Assembly (NCBI RefSeq): GCF_019711195.1
Contig: NZ_CP081299.1
Coordinates: 4,252,001-4,316,000 of the forward strand
Direction of reading: 5' to 3'
DNA: 64,000 nt
Source: Dyadobacter sp. NIV53
Lineage (GTDB): Bacteria > Bacteroidota > Bacteroidia > Cytophagales > Spirosomataceae
The position numbers and the translations under genes are program-made. Under the pieces are notes generated by a model that searched no databases, was not told the origin of the DNA, and saw only the letters and a program-made list of their open reading frames with translations. Positions 28,355 through 39,530 of this stretch are shown in pieces. Each line of letters starts with the position of its first letter. Within the stretch, counting starts at the first letter, position 1.

Positions 28355-28688
28355 TTTGCTTCTTCTCAATCACCACCTATAATTCGAAGGAATAGGCCTG
28401 ACTTTCGTCAGGTCTTTTCCTATTTTGTATGTATTCCAAACAAATTTCTCTTCTTTTCGTTTGGTTTATATAAGTCAGAAATAATAAAGTTATTCCTGGC
28501 TATTCTTCTTCTTAATTGGAGAATTTGCCTGAAACACTTCTTTACTCGTAGGAAAGAAGAACAGGGGCATTTCTTCGTAATGTTCTACGAGGCATACGAT
28601 TAAGGTTTTAAACCAATTAGTACGATTGCGTGTTGTATATAGTTACACACTTTATTTTTCGTTCTACTAACCCAAATCAGACATAGCC
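28355..28688 (+). other. Gene-free rplL-rpoB spacer
   Basis: This 334-base stretch contains the terminator or attenuator hairpin at 28388-28425 and otherwise pyrimidine-rich sequence. I see no convincing TAnnTTTG promoter for rpoB and no open frame worth calling. In other bacteria an attenuator here sets the ribosomal-protein to polymerase ratio. Confidence 0.7.
28388..28425 (+). terminator. Terminator/attenuator between rplL and rpoB
   Basis: The core stem CCTGAC-TTTC-GTCAGG with outer AGGAA/TTCCT pairing is followed by T-rich sequence. Its place before rpoB fits partial termination (inference). Confidence 0.75.
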
Positions 28689-31600
28689 TTGGCTACAATT
28701 AAAGCAACACCCAGAAAAAATTTCTCCAGGATCAATCAAATCATTGATTATCCGGATTTGCTAGGAATTCAGGTACAATCGTTCCGGGATTTCTTCAGTC
28801 TTGATACATCGGTTGAAGATCGTTCTGACGAAGGATTGTACAAAGTTTTCGCTGAAAACTTTCCTATTGCCGATTCGCGTGACAATTTCGTGCTTGAGTT
28901 CATTGATTATCTTCTTGAGCCACCGAAATATTCTGTCGACGAATCAATTGATCGCGGACTGACTTATGCCGTTCCGCTTAAAGCAAAGTTGCGTTTAATA
29001 TGTAACGATGCTGATCATGAAGAATTTGAAACGATTGAGCAAGAGGTATTCTTAGGAAATATCCCTTATATGACCGAGCGTGGGTCATTCGTAATCAATG
29101 GTGCAGAGCGCGTAATTGTTTCTCAGTTACACCGCTCACCGGGTGTGTTTTTCTCTATGAGCAAGCACACAAACGGTTCTAAACTGTATTCTGCGCGTAT
29201 TATTCCTTTCAAGGGTTCGTGGATTGAATTCTCGACTGATGTGAATAATGTCATGTATGCGTACATTGACCGTAAGAAAAAATTCCCGGTTACAACGCTT
29301 TTAAGAGCTATCGGTTTTGGTTCTGATAAAGATATTCTTGACCTTTTTGGTTTATCCGAAGAGATCAACGCTACACCTGCAAACCTTAAAAAGGCCGTAG
29401 GGCGTCGCTTGGCTGCAAGGGTACTTCGCACATGGACTGAGGATTTTGTAGATGAAGATACCGGCGAGGTAGTTTCTATACAGCGTAACGAAGTGTTGCT
29501 TGAGCGTGATTCAACGATTTCTCCTGAGGATATTGAAGTCATTGTAGAATCAGGTCAAAAGTCAGTAATTCTTCATAAAGAAGATATGAATGTTGCGGAT
29601 TATAATATCATTTATAATACGTTACAAAAAGATAGCTCAAACTCAGATAAAGAAGCGGTAGAACAGATTTACCGTCAGCTTCGTAATGCAGAAGCACCTG
29701 ATGAGCAAACTGCACGCGATGTTATTCAGAGTTTATTCTTCAGTGACAAACGTTATGACCTTGGAGATGTTGGCCGTTACAGGATCAATAAAAAACTTGG
29801 ATCTGACACAAGTCTTGATGTTCGCGTTCTGACAACGGGTGATATCGTTTCCATCGTGAAATATCTGATCGGCCTGATCAATGCGAAAGCTGTTGTCGAT
29901 GATATCGATCACTTGTCAAACCGTCGTGTTCGTACTGTTGGTGAACAACTTTATGCACAGTTCGGTGTAGGTTTGGCGCGTATGGCGCGTACTATTAAGG
30001 AACGTATGAACGTACGTGATAATGAGGATTTCAAGCCTGTTGATCTGATCAACGCGCGAACTTTATCTTCGGTTATCAATTCATTCTTTGGTACCAACCA
30101 ATTGTCACAGTTCATGGATCAAACAAATCCATTGGCTGAGATTACGCACAAAAGACGTATGTCCGCACTGGGACCTGGTGGTCTTTCCCGTGAAAGAGCT
30201 GGTTTTGAGGTTCGTGACGTTCACTACACGCATTACGGTCGTCTTTGTACGATTGAAACGCCTGAAGGCCCGAACATTGGTCTGATTTCTTCTCTTTGCG
30301 TTTTTGCCAAAGTAAACGGAATGGGTTTTATTGAAACTCCTTACCGTGTTATTGACAGCGCAGGAAAGCTGACCAATGACATTATATATATGACTGCCGA
30401 AGAAGAGGATTCCAAATATATTGCTCAGGCTAATGCCTCTGTTGATAAGAGCGGAAACTTTACGGTAGAAAAAATCAAGACACGTTTCAGAAGGTGACTT
30501 CCCGATGGTAGATCCTTCGCAAGCATCTTATATGGACGTTGCTGCTAACCAGATCGTTTCTGTTGCGGCTTCACTTATTCCATTCCTTGAGCATGATGAT
30601 GCTAACCGTGCCCTGATGGGATCGAACATGCAGCGCCAGGGTGTTCCTCTATTGCGTCCACAAGCGCCAATCGTAGGAACGGGCCTTGAAAAACGTGTTG
30701 CAATGGATTCACGTGCATTAGTTGTTGCCGAAGGTGATGGAACTATTGAATATGTAGATGCTAAAAAAATTGTTGTAAGATATGACAGAACAGATGATGA
30801 ACGTCTGGTTAGTTTTATTGAAGACAGTGTTTCTTATGATCTTGTAAAATTCCGTCGTACCAACCAGGATACATGTCTTAACCTGCAACCTATGGTTCTA
30901 AAAGGCCAGAAAGTTTCCAAAGGTGAAGCATTATGCCAGGGATATGGTACCGAAGGTGGAGAACTTGCATTGGGCCGTAACCTTTTGGTAGCGTTCATGC
31001 CTTGGCAGGGATATAACTTTGAGGATGCGATTGTAATCTCTGAGAAAGTGGTTCGTGATGATATCTTTACTTCTATTCACATTGAAGAATTTGAACTGGA
31101 AGTTCGTGATACGAAACGTGGAGAAGAAGAACTTACTGCTGAGATTCCTAATGTAAGTGAAGAAACGGTTAAAAATCTTGACGAAAACGGTATCGTTCAG
31201 GTTGGTACTGAAGTTAAAGAAGGTGATATTCTGATTGGTAAGATCACTCCAAAAGGAGAATCAGATCCTACTCCTGAAGAAAAACTTTTACGTGCAATCT
31301 TCGGTGATAAGGCCGGTGATGTGAAAGATGCTTCGAAAAAAGCACCGCCATCTATGAAAGGTGTAGTAATTGATACTAAACTTTTCTCTCGTCCAACCAA
31401 AGAAGAACGTGCTAAACATAAAGATGAACTACGTGTTTTAATGAAAAAATATGGCCGTGACCTGACAGCACTTCGCGGACGTATCATTGAAAAACTAGTT
31501 TCACTTGTTGATGGTAAAACCACTCAGGGTGTTAAGCATAAATTTGGAGATGAACTGATTTCAAAAGGAATGAAGTTCAACGTGAGAAATATCTCCGAAA

Positions 31601-32553
31601 ATTTATTCCCGGCTAACAATCCATATCGTGATGAAAGCCAGTATGCAGTATCTGAAGAAGTAAACCTTATCGGTGATGTTCTTACTGATTCATGGACTGA
31701 GGATAACGAAACGAACCGCCAGGTTTCTTTGGTTCTGAAAAACTTCCTTAACTCACGCAGTGAATTAATGGGCCGCTTTAAACGTGATCGTTTCGCTCTT
31801 GAAGTTGGAGATGAACTTCCTGCTGGAATCGTCAAATTGGCAAAAGTATATATTGCTAAGAAACGTAAACTGAAAGTGGGTGATAAAATGGCAGGTCGTC
31901 ATGGTAACAAAGGGGTCGTTGCCCGTATTGTACGTGATGAAGATATGCCATTCCTGGAAGACGGAACTCCGGTTGATATCGTGTTGAACCCATTGGGTGT
32001 ACCTTCACGTATGAACATTGGCCAGATCTATGAAACAATTCTTGCCTGGGCCGGACAGAAACTTGGACGCCGGTATGCAACGCCAATTTTTGATGGTGCA
32101 ACCGAAGCTGAAGTAGCTGCCGAACTTAAAGAAGCAGGATTGCCGGATTGGGGACGTACTTACCTATACAATGGATTGAGCGGAGATAAATTCGATCAGC
32201 CTGTAACCGTTGGTCTCATGTATATGATGAAACTAGGTCACTTGGTAGATGATAAAATGCACGCGCGCTCAATCGGGCCATACTCGCTTATTACACAACA
32301 ACCGTTGGGTGGTAAAGCACAGTTTGGAGGTCAGCGTTTTGGAGAAATGGAAGTATGGGCACTTGAAGCATTCGGTGCATCTCATATCCTTCAGGAAATC
32401 CTAACCGTAAAATCGGATGACGTTGTGGGCCGTGCCAAAGCTTACGAAGCGATTGTGAAAGGTGAAAACCTTCCAAAACCAAATATTCCGGAGTCATTCA
32501 ACGTACTTGTTCACGAACTCCGTGGATTAGCATTGGAGATTACGCTGGACTAA
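28689..32553 (+). CDS. rpoB: RNA polymerase beta subunit (one-base insertion at codon 601)
   Basis: RpoB forms half of the polymerase active cleft. The reading frame from TTG 28689 runs to TGA 30495-30497; the remainder (from GDFPMVDPSQASYMDVAANQIVSVA) continues in the next frame to 32553. Removing one A near 30489 restores TRF-EGDFPMVDPS, as expected for the family. Conserved parts on both sides include NIGLISSLCVFA and LMGSNMQRQGVPLL upstream of the hybrid region, and GDKMAGRHGNKGVV and GGQRFGEMEVWALEA in the C-terminal part. The protein is otherwise full length, about 1,288 residues. Since the gene is essential, an error in the sequence is likely. Confidence 0.95.
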
Positions 32554-32590
32554 TTTTAGTCGTAAGAGAAGGTTCACAAGAATAAAGTAG

Positions 32591-32659
32591 CCATTAAGAT
32601 TCCAAGACGCAAAGAAAAATAATTGCGGTTCGCCGCGCAGTATCTTGGAGTCTTAGTGG
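32591..32659. repeat. Imperfect inverted repeat in the rpoB-rpoC spacer
   Basis: CCATTAAGATTCCAAG (32591-32606) and CTTGGAGTCTTAGTGG (32644-32659) are reverse complements with two differences. The 37 bases between contain a smaller GCGG...CCGC hairpin. The sequence looks like a dispersed intergenic repeat of the CCACTAAGAC type seen in Bacteroidota; copy number elsewhere cannot be judged here. Confidence 0.75.
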
Positions 32660-32737
32660 CAAAACAAAAACTTGGTGACTTGCTCTTAGAAATGAAATAC
32701 AATTAGTTTCGACTAACAGACAAACGACTTTTTAATT

Positions 32738-35700
32738 ATGTCTTTCAAAAAGAATAAAAAACTTAATAGTGATTTTTCCAGAATGACGATCAGTCTGGCT
32801 TCACCTGAGTCTATCCTTGAGAGCTCTTTCGGTGAAGTAACCCAGCCTGAAACCATCAACTACCGGACTTATAAACCGGAAATGGGTGGGTTATTCTGTG
32901 AGCGTATTTTCGGTCCTGTTAAAGACTGGGAATGTCATTGTGGTAAATACAAACGTATCCGTTATAAAGGTATCATCTGCGACCGTTGCGGTGTGGAGGT
33001 GACTGAGAAAAAGGTACGTCGTGAGCGCATGGGACACATCGAATTGGTGGTTCCTGTTGCACACATCTGGTACTTTCGTAGTTTACCTAACAAAATCGGG
33101 TATTTACTTGGATTGTCTACCAAAAAACTGGATCAGATCATTTACTACGAGCGATATGCTGTAGTTCAGGCTGGTGTGAAAGAAGAAGATGGTGTTGGTT
33201 ACCTTGACTTCCTTACAGAAGATGAATATCTTGATATCATCGACAAATTGCCACGTGAAAATCAAATGCTTCCGGATACAGATCCAAACAAGTTCATAGC
33301 AAGGATGGGTGCAGATGCACTTGAAATGCTTTTGAGCAGGATTAAACTGGATGAGCTTTCTTACGAACTTCGTCACCAGGCGGCAACAGATACTTCTCAG
33401 CAACGTAAAGCGGAAGCGCTTAAACGTCTGAAAGTGGTTGAAGCTTTCCGTGATGCGAATACACGTATCGAAAACCGCCCTCAATGGATGGTGATTAAAA
33501 TGGTACCAGTTATTCCACCGGAACTTCGTCCGTTAGTACCTCTTGATGGTGGTCGTTTTGCAACTTCTGACTTGAATGATTTGTATCGCCGCGTTATCAT
33601 TCGTAATAACCGTTTGAAACGTCTGATAGAAATCAAAGCGCCGGAAGTAATTTTGCGTAATGAAAAACGTATGTTGCAGGAAGCGGTAGATTCGCTTTTT
33701 GATAATAGCCGTAAAGTGAATGCGGTACGTTCTGAAGGGAACCGTGCCTTGAAATCACTTTCTGATATGTTGAAAGGTAAGCAAGGACGTTTCCGTCAAA
33801 ACTTACTTGGAAAGCGTGTCGATTATTCAGGTCGTTCGGTAATTGTTGTTGGACCGGAATTGAAACTGCATGAGTGCGGATTGCCGAAAGATATGGCTGC
33901 TGAATTATTCAAGCCTTTTATCATTCGCAAGCTGATCGAGCGTGGAATCGTTAAAACTGTAAAATCAGCTAAGAAAATCGTAGATCGTAAAGATCCTGTG
34001 ATCTGGGATATTTTGGAAAACGTATTGAAAGGACATCCAGTTCTTCTAAACCGTGCTCCTACGCTTCACCGTTTGGGTATCCAGGCGTTCCAGCCAAAGC
34101 TGATCGAAGGAAAAGCAATCCAGTTACATCCATTGGTATGTACCGCATTCAACGCTGACTTTGACGGTGACCAGATGGCCGTTCACGTGCCATTGGGTCA
34201 GGAAGCCGTTCTGGAAGCTTCAATGCTGATGCTTTCTTCACATAACATTCTTAACCCTGCCAACGGTGCACCGATTACGGTACCATCACAAGACATGGTT
34301 TTGGGTCTGTATTATGTTACAAAAGGCCGTTTAACCACTCCTGAATATCCTATTATCGGAGAAGGAATGATTTTCTATGGCCCTGATGAAGTAATTATTG
34401 CGATCAACGAAGGCAAGCTTTCTAAACATGCTAATATCAAATGCCGTTTGCGTGTACGTAACGACGATGGTACTTTCGAGATCAAGCTTATAGATACAGT
34501 AGCAGGACGTATTTTGTTCAATCAGGCTGTTCCAGCTGAGGTTGGTTATATCAACGAATTGCTGACCAAGAAAAAACTTCAGCAAATCATTGGTTTGGTA
34601 TTTAAAATGGCGGGTGTGGCCCGTACTGCTCAATTCCTGGATGAAATCAAAGAACTTGGTTTCCAAATGGCCTTTAAAGGCGGGTTGTCAATGGGATTGA
34701 ATGACGTAATGGTGCCTGCTGAAAAAGAAAAACTGATCGAACAAGCGAAAATAGACGTTGAAAACGTTTGGAGTAACTATTTGATGGGTCTTATCACAGA
34801 AAACGAACGTTACAACCAGGTTATCGATATCTGGACACGTGTTAACTCACGTATCACAGAAACGTTGATGAAACAATTGGAAACGGATCAGGGTGGATTT
34901 AACTCTATCTATATGATGATGCACTCCGGTGCTCGTGGATCACGTGAACAAATTCGTCAGCTGGGTGGAATGAGGGGTCTTATGGCTAAACCTCAGAAAA
35001 ACATCGCGGGTGGTGCAGGTGAAATTATTGAAAACCCGATTCTTTCCAACTTTAAGGAAGGTCTTGACGTTCTTGAATACTTTATCTCAACACACGGTGC
35101 GCGTAAAGGTCTTGCAGATACAGCTTTGAAAACAGCTGATGCGGGTTACCTGACTCGTCGTCTGCATGATGTTGCCCAGGATGTTGTTGTAATTGAAAAT
35201 GATTGCGGCTCGCTTCGCGGTATTGCAATTTCTGCTTTGAAAGACAATGAAGATATTGTTGAGCCATTATCTGAACGTATTCTTGGCCGTGTGAGTGTTC
35301 ATGATGTTTTTGATCCTTTATCAAAAGAATTGATCCTTGCTTCCGGACAGGAAATTACAGAAGAAATTGCTTCTTATATTGATGAAACAAGTATCGAAAC
35401 AGTTGAAATCCGTTCTGTACTGACCTGTGAAACACGTAATGGTGTTTGTGCAAAATGCTACGGACGTTCTCTTGCTTCGGCTTATATGGTTAACATTGGT
35501 GAAGCTGTGGGTGTAATTGCATCTCAGTCAATCGGTGAACCGGGTACGCAGCTTACACTTCGTACTTTCCACGTCGGTGGTACTGCTTCCAACATCTCTG
35601 TTGAAGCAAATATCAAGGCGAAATTTGACGGAACGATTCAGTTTGAAGAGTTACGTTTGGTAGAATCTCAAAATTCTGATGGCGATGCGATTACAGTAGT

Positions 35701-37060
35701 AATGGGTCGTTCAGGTGAGGTTAGGATTGTTAACCTTGAAACAGGACAATTGTTGATCTCTAACAACGTTCCTTATGGTGCTCAGCTTCTTGTAAAAGAT
35801 GGCGACAAAGTAACAAAAGGACAGGAACTTTGTACATGGGATCCATATCACGCAGTTATTCTTTCTGAATTCACTGGTATTGTTTCATTCGATGCAATTG
35901 AAGAAGGAATTACATATCGTGAAGAATTTGATGAGCAGACGGGCTTCCAGGAATCAGTGATCATTGAAACACGTGACAAAACCAAAAACCCCGCATTGGT
36001 GGTAAAAGGTAAAAGCACCTTGTTGAAAGATCAGACTGAAAAAGGATACAACTTACCAGTTGGTGCCCGTTTGGTGGTGAAAAATGGTACAGCAATTAAA
36101 GCTGGCCAGCCTTTGGCAAAAATCCCTCGTGTTGTTGGAAAAACCCGCGATATTACGGGAGGTCTGCCGCGTGTAACGGAATTATTCGAAGCACGTAACC
36201 CATCAAACCCTGCAACTGTATCTGAAATCGATGGTGTTGTGTCTTATGGTGGTGTTAAACGTGGTAACCGCGAAATTCATATCGAATCGAGAGATGGTAC
36301 ACAACGCCGTTATATGGTTGCTCTTTCGAAACACATTCTGGTTCAGGATGGGGACTTTGTAAAAGCTGGTGATCCGTTATCCGATGGTGCGATTACTCCG
36401 GCTGATATCTTGTCTATCAAAGGGCCAACAGCAGTTCAGGAATATCTTGTGAATGAAATTCAGGAGGTATATCGTCTGCAGGGTGTGAAGATCAATGATA
36501 AGCACATTGAATGTATTGTTCGTCAGATGATGCAGAAAGTAGAGATACTTGATGCTGGTGATACCAACTTCCTTGAAATGCAACCGGTTGACCGTGTTGT
36601 GTTCCGTGAAGAAAATGATAAAATACTTGACTTGAAAGTAGTTGAAGATGCTGGTAGCTCTGAAACATTGAAACCAGGTATGATCATTTCAGTTCGCCGT
36701 TTGCGTGACGAGAATTCAAGCTTGAGACGTCGTGACCTTAAACTGGTTACAGCACGTGATGCACAGGCAGCAGTGGCGAAACCTACTTTAATGGGTATCA
36801 CACAAGCTTCATTAGGTACTGAAAGTTTCGTTTCTGCGGCTTCGTTCCAGGAAACAACCAAGGTGCTTTCAGAAGCCGCTGTACGTGGAAAACGTGATGA
36901 ACTGAAAGGCTTAAAGGAAAATGTGATCGTTGGTCACCTGATCCCGGCTGGTACAGGTATGCGTCGTTACGAAAGCCTGATCGTTGGTTCGAAAGAAGAA
37001 TTTGATGCATTGGCAGAATCCCGCGAAAAACAGTCACGTAAAAAACGTGAATTAGTATAA
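32738..37060 (+). CDS. rpoC: RNA polymerase beta' subunit
   Basis: This is the 1440-residue catalytic subunit. The N-terminal zinc site is CHCGKYKR...CDRCGVEVT (about residues 68-90). The active-site magnesium motif is NADFDGDQMAVHVPL (about residue 475), and the second zinc cluster is CETRNGVCAKCYGRS. The bridge/trigger region (SIGEPGTQLTLRTFHVGG) is complete. It is separated from rpoB by 184 bases holding an inverted repeat, and a strong terminator follows. Confidence 0.98.
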   Translation: MSFKKNKKLNSDFSRMTISLASPESILESSFGEVTQPETINYRTYKPEMGGLFCERIFGPVKDWECHCGKYKRIRYKGIICDRCGVEVTEKKVRRERMGHIELVVPVAHIWYFRSLPNKIGYLLGLSTKKLDQIIYYERYAVVQAGVKEEDGVGYLDFLTEDEYLDIIDKLPRENQMLPDTDPNKFIARMGADALEMLLSRIKLDELSYELRHQAATDTSQQRKAEALKRLKVVEAFRDANTRIENRPQWMVIKMVPVIPPELRPLVPLDGGRFATSDLNDLYRRVIIRNNRLKRLIEIKAPEVILRNEKRMLQEAVDSLFDNSRKVNAVRSEGNRALKSLSDMLKGKQGRFRQNLLGKRVDYSGRSVIVVGPELKLHECGLPKDMAAELFKPFIIRKLIERGIVKTVKSAKKIVDRKDPVIWDILENVLKGHPVLLNRAPTLHRLGIQAFQPKLIEGKAIQLHPLVCTAFNADFDGDQMAVHVPLGQEAVLEASMLMLSSHNILNPANGAPITVPSQDMVLGLYYVTKGRLTTPEYPIIGEGMIFYGPDEVIIAINEGKLSKHANIKCRLRVRNDDGTFEIKLIDTVAGRILFNQAVPAEVGYINELLTKKKLQQIIGLVFKMAGVARTAQFLDEIKELGFQMAFKGGLSMGLNDVMVPAEKEKLIEQAKIDVENVWSNYLMGLITENERYNQVIDIWTRVNSRITETLMKQLETDQGGFNSIYMMMHSGARGSREQIRQLGGMRGLMAKPQKNIAGGAGEIIENPILSNFKEGLDVLEYFISTHGARKGLADTALKTADAGYLTRRLHDVAQDVVVIENDCGSLRGIAISALKDNEDIVEPLSERILGRVSVHDVFDPLSKELILASGQEITEEIASYIDETSIETVEIRSVLTCETRNGVCAKCYGRSLASAYMVNIGEAVGVIASQSIGEPGTQLTLRTFHVGGTASNISVEANIKAKFDGTIQFEELRLVESQNSDGDAITVVMGRSGEVRIVNLETGQLLISNNVPYGAQLLVKDGDKVTKGQELCTWDPYHAVILSEFTGIVSFDAIEEGITYREEFDEQTGFQESVIIETRDKTKNPALVVKGKSTLLKDQTEKGYNLPVGARLVVKNGTAIKAGQPLAKIPRVVGKTRDITGGLPRVTELFEARNPSNPATVSEIDGVVSYGGVKRGNREIHIESRDGTQRRYMVALSKHILVQDGDFVKAGDPLSDGAITPADILSIKGPTAVQEYLVNEIQEVYRLQGVKINDKHIECIVRQMMQKVEILDAGDTNFLEMQPVDRVVFREENDKILDLKVVEDAGSSETLKPGMIISVRRLRDENSSLRRRDLKLVTARDAQAAVAKPTLMGITQASLGTESFVSAASFQETTKVLSEAAVRGKRDELKGLKENVIVGHLIPAGTGMRRYESLIVGSKEEFDALAESREKQSRKKRELV

Positions 37061-37079
37061 CCGGAATTTAATTACATAA

Positions 37080-37121
37080 AAAGAGCCGGTTCTGCGTGAG
37101 TAGAACCGGCTCTTTGTTTTT
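37080..37121 (+). terminator. Terminator after rpoC
   Basis: A 14-bp perfect stem (AAAGAGCCGGTTCT with AGAACCGGCTCTTT) around an eight-base loop is followed by GTTTTT. Confidence 0.95.
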
Positions 37122-37217
37122 ACATACTGCATTATTTTAGTAATTTTCGCACTGAAAATGCTATTACTCATAATTTCTTCATGATTCAGACAGCAGGAGC
37201 TGTAAAAAAACCTTATA

Positions 37218-37547
37218 ATGGAAGATACCAACAAAGAGAACGAACAACAGATTAATGTTGAACTGTCAGAAGAAATGGCAGAAGGTGTTTACTCAAATCT
37301 AGCTATGATCGCACATTCAAACAGCGAATTTATATTGGATTTTATACGCCTTATGCCAGGAGTTCCGCGGGCAAAAGTCAAAGCACGTATTATCATTACC
37401 CCTGAACACGCAAAGCGTTTAATAGCCGCTTTAAAGGATAATATCAATAAGTATGAAGACCAGTATGGCCCTATTCAAAGTTCTCAGGATAGTGAGCCGA
37501 CTTTCAATTTTCCAATTAGTTTCGGGGGACCCGGCGGAGAGGCATAG
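37218..37547 (+). CDS. DUF3467 protein
   Basis: This 109-residue cytoplasmic protein belongs to DUF3467 (INVELSEEMAEGVYSNLAMIAHSNSEFILDFI; PEHAKRLIAALKDNI). The family is small, conserved in Bacteroidota and of unknown function. It is often found beside rpoC, as here, but the rpoC terminator separates them. It probably has its own promoter in the 100 bases upstream (a TAATTTTC resembles a -7 box). Confidence 0.88.
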   Translation: MEDTNKENEQQINVELSEEMAEGVYSNLAMIAHSNSEFILDFIRLMPGVPRAKVKARIIITPEHAKRLIAALKDNINKYEDQYGPIQSSQDSEPTFNFPISFGGPGGEA

Positions 37548-37558
37548 CCATCAATCAC

Positions 37559-38644
37559 ATGTATACTTTTTTTAAAAGAATAATTCTGATTGCATTTTCA
37601 GCTATTTTTATTCTTGCCTGTAAACAGGAAAACAAGTCAGAAATGTCATCAGATAATACTGAAAAGGCTGCATTAGCATCACTTTCCACTTCCCGATATG
37701 TTATAGGTGATTCTGTCAGGATTAGGCTGTCCCAGTCTTTGTCAAAAGTTAATGTGGTACTGGATGGTAAATTAATGCTCGAAAATCAGAATGGAAGCGA
37801 TTCACTTCAGATCAATAGCATGAAGGAAAAAACTGGCTGGCATAAGCTGATTGTAAGCGGAATAGATGTAAATAAAGTTGCTTTCTCGGATACCCTAGCA
37901 TTTGAACTGATTTCGAACGTTTTTCCGCAAGAAATTAAGTACACTGTTCTTGGCCAGTTCCCTCACCAGAAAACCAGTTTTACAGAAGGACTGGAATTTT
38001 ATAAAGGAGAATTATATGAAAGTACAGGAGAAAACGGCAAATCACAATTACTTAAAATTGATCTGAAAACCGGCTCCTCCCTTAAATCTATTTCTTTAGA
38101 CAAACAATATTTTGGGGAAGGAATTACCATTGTAAATGACAACATATATCAGCTAACCTGGCAGTCCGGAGTATGTTTTCAATATGATCTTGATTTTAAA
38201 CTGCAAAAAACTTTCACATACTATTTTCAGGGCTGGGGTTTAACACACCATGATTCTACTCTGATTATGAGCGACGGATCCAATAAAATCCATTTTTATA
38301 ATACAGATTTTGAAAAAACAGGTGATCTGGAAGTTTACGACAACAAGGGGCCGGTCAGAAATTTGAACGAACTCGAATATGTAGACGGCTTCATTTATGC
38401 TAATATTTTTGAAACCAATAAAATAGTAAAAATTGATGCGATTACTGGCAAAATAATAGCTTTTATAAACATGGATAGCATTATTCCTGCCGAAATTGAT
38501 TCCAGGCGTGACGTATTGAATGGAATTGCCTACCGGTCTGATGAAGGCGCATTTTATATCACTGGTAAAAACTGGCCACTTTTATTTAAAATCCGGTTAA
38601 AAGATTTACCGAAAGTAAAACAACTTGCATCTGCTTCCGAATAA
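37559..38644 (+). CDS. Glutaminyl-peptide cyclotransferase (glutamine cyclotransferase family) lipoprotein
   Basis: This enzyme family turns N-terminal glutamine into pyroglutamate. A lipoprotein signal ends at FILAC (Cys about residue 21). An Ig-like segment precedes a five-bladed propeller with the family hallmarks FPHQKTSFTEGLEF, GEGITIVNDNIYQLTWQSG, LTHHDSTLIMSDGSNKIHF, LNELEYVDGFIYANIFETN and VLNGIAYR. The plant-type bacterial enzyme fits. It starts 11 bases after the DUF3467 gene, so the two may be co-transcribed. Exported pyroglutamate formation suits Bacteroidota, where many secreted proteins begin with Gln after cleavage. Confidence 0.9.
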   Translation: MYTFFKRIILIAFSAIFILACKQENKSEMSSDNTEKAALASLSTSRYVIGDSVRIRLSQSLSKVNVVLDGKLMLENQNGSDSLQINSMKEKTGWHKLIVSGIDVNKVAFSDTLAFELISNVFPQEIKYTVLGQFPHQKTSFTEGLEFYKGELYESTGENGKSQLLKIDLKTGSSLKSISLDKQYFGEGITIVNDNIYQLTWQSGVCFQYDLDFKLQKTFTYYFQGWGLTHHDSTLIMSDGSNKIHFYNTDFEKTGDLEVYDNKGPVRNLNELEYVDGFIYANIFETNKIVKIDAITGKIIAFINMDSIIPAEIDSRRDVLNGIAYRSDEGAFYITGKNWPLLFKIRLKDLPKVKQLASASE

Positions 38645-38711
38645 GAAAGTACAGGATGCAAGTTGAATAAGTATGCAGGAGTCAGACTGATTAAATAGCC
38701 AGTCCTTCAAT

Positions 38712-39530
38712 CTATAGGTTGGTAACATACCAGTATCCAAAATCTTCTATATAGGTCAGACCTGCGTAAAAATCACCATTCCAATCCATTTTAACATCAC
38801 CTGAATAACCCGATGCTGAATATTGTCCGGAAACTGAGCATTTATTTTCTTCAATTTCACAAATAACATCTTCAACTTCATTCAGATCCAGTCTGTCGAA
38901 AGCGGCTTTGAAGCGGTTGATAATAATTTTCACTTCTTCTGTTGACAAATCTTCGTGTTCGTTTAACCGGATATGTTCTTTGGCATAATGTATAGCATGT
39001 TCGATTTCACCTTCTCTGAAAATTTCAGGCAAAATGTCTTCTGTGACAAGCCTTGTGTTATCATACACATCATCGGGATGGAATTCGTCATAAATAAAAT
39101 TAGTGCTCCATCCGGCCAGGTCAAGGTCATCCATTTCATGCTCAAACAATTCCTCCATAGTAAAACGGTAAAGTTCTCTTGCCGTAATATTAGGGCTGCA
39201 CACATCCAGGCTGATCCCGTATTTATCCATATATTCTGATAATTCGTCCCAGGCCTGTTCTATATCAGAATCTGCGATCTGGTCAGAAGGTTTGAAATGA
39301 TCAGGGCTTTCAAGCTTCTTGAATACAGTAATCTGAGTCGGATTCTGGCTGAATTCATTATATGCAATGATATTTTTCAAAAACTGATTTTCGATTTCAG
39401 GAGATACTTCTCCCAAACCTTCGGATTCTTCATGAAATTGCACACCGCTTTCGAGCATAAGTTTCATTTGCAAAAAAGCGTTTTCTGCTTTCAGTTGTTC
39501 TTCATCATCAAGGTTTTCGGAATTGCTCAT
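38712..39530 (-). CDS. Acidic hypothetical protein
   Basis: This 272-residue protein has no signal peptide or membrane segment. It is very rich in Glu and Asp and appears mostly helical, with a C-terminal part (SGQYSASGYSGDVKMDWNGDFYAGLTYIEDFGYWYVT) that looks beta-rich. I do not recognise a family. It is on the opposite strand from its neighbours and stands alone. Confidence 0.72.
   Translation of the reverse strand: MSNSENLDDEEQLKAENAFLQMKLMLESGVQFHEESEGLGEVSPEIENQFLKNIIAYNEFSQNPTQITVFKKLESPDHFKPSDQIADSDIEQAWDELSEYMDKYGISLDVCSPNITARELYRFTMEELFEHEMDDLDLAGWSTNFIYDEFHPDDVYDNTRLVTEDILPEIFREGEIEHAIHYAKEHIRLNEHEDLSTEEVKIIINRFKAAFDRLDLNEVEDVICEIEENKCSVSGQYSASGYSGDVKMDWNGDFYAGLTYIEDFGYWYVTNL

Noticed and set aside
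30088..30510. Two separate polymerase genes (split rpoB)
   Set aside because: The break lies inside a conserved core with perfect continuation one base on; natural rpoB splits occur elsewhere and bring their own start signals.
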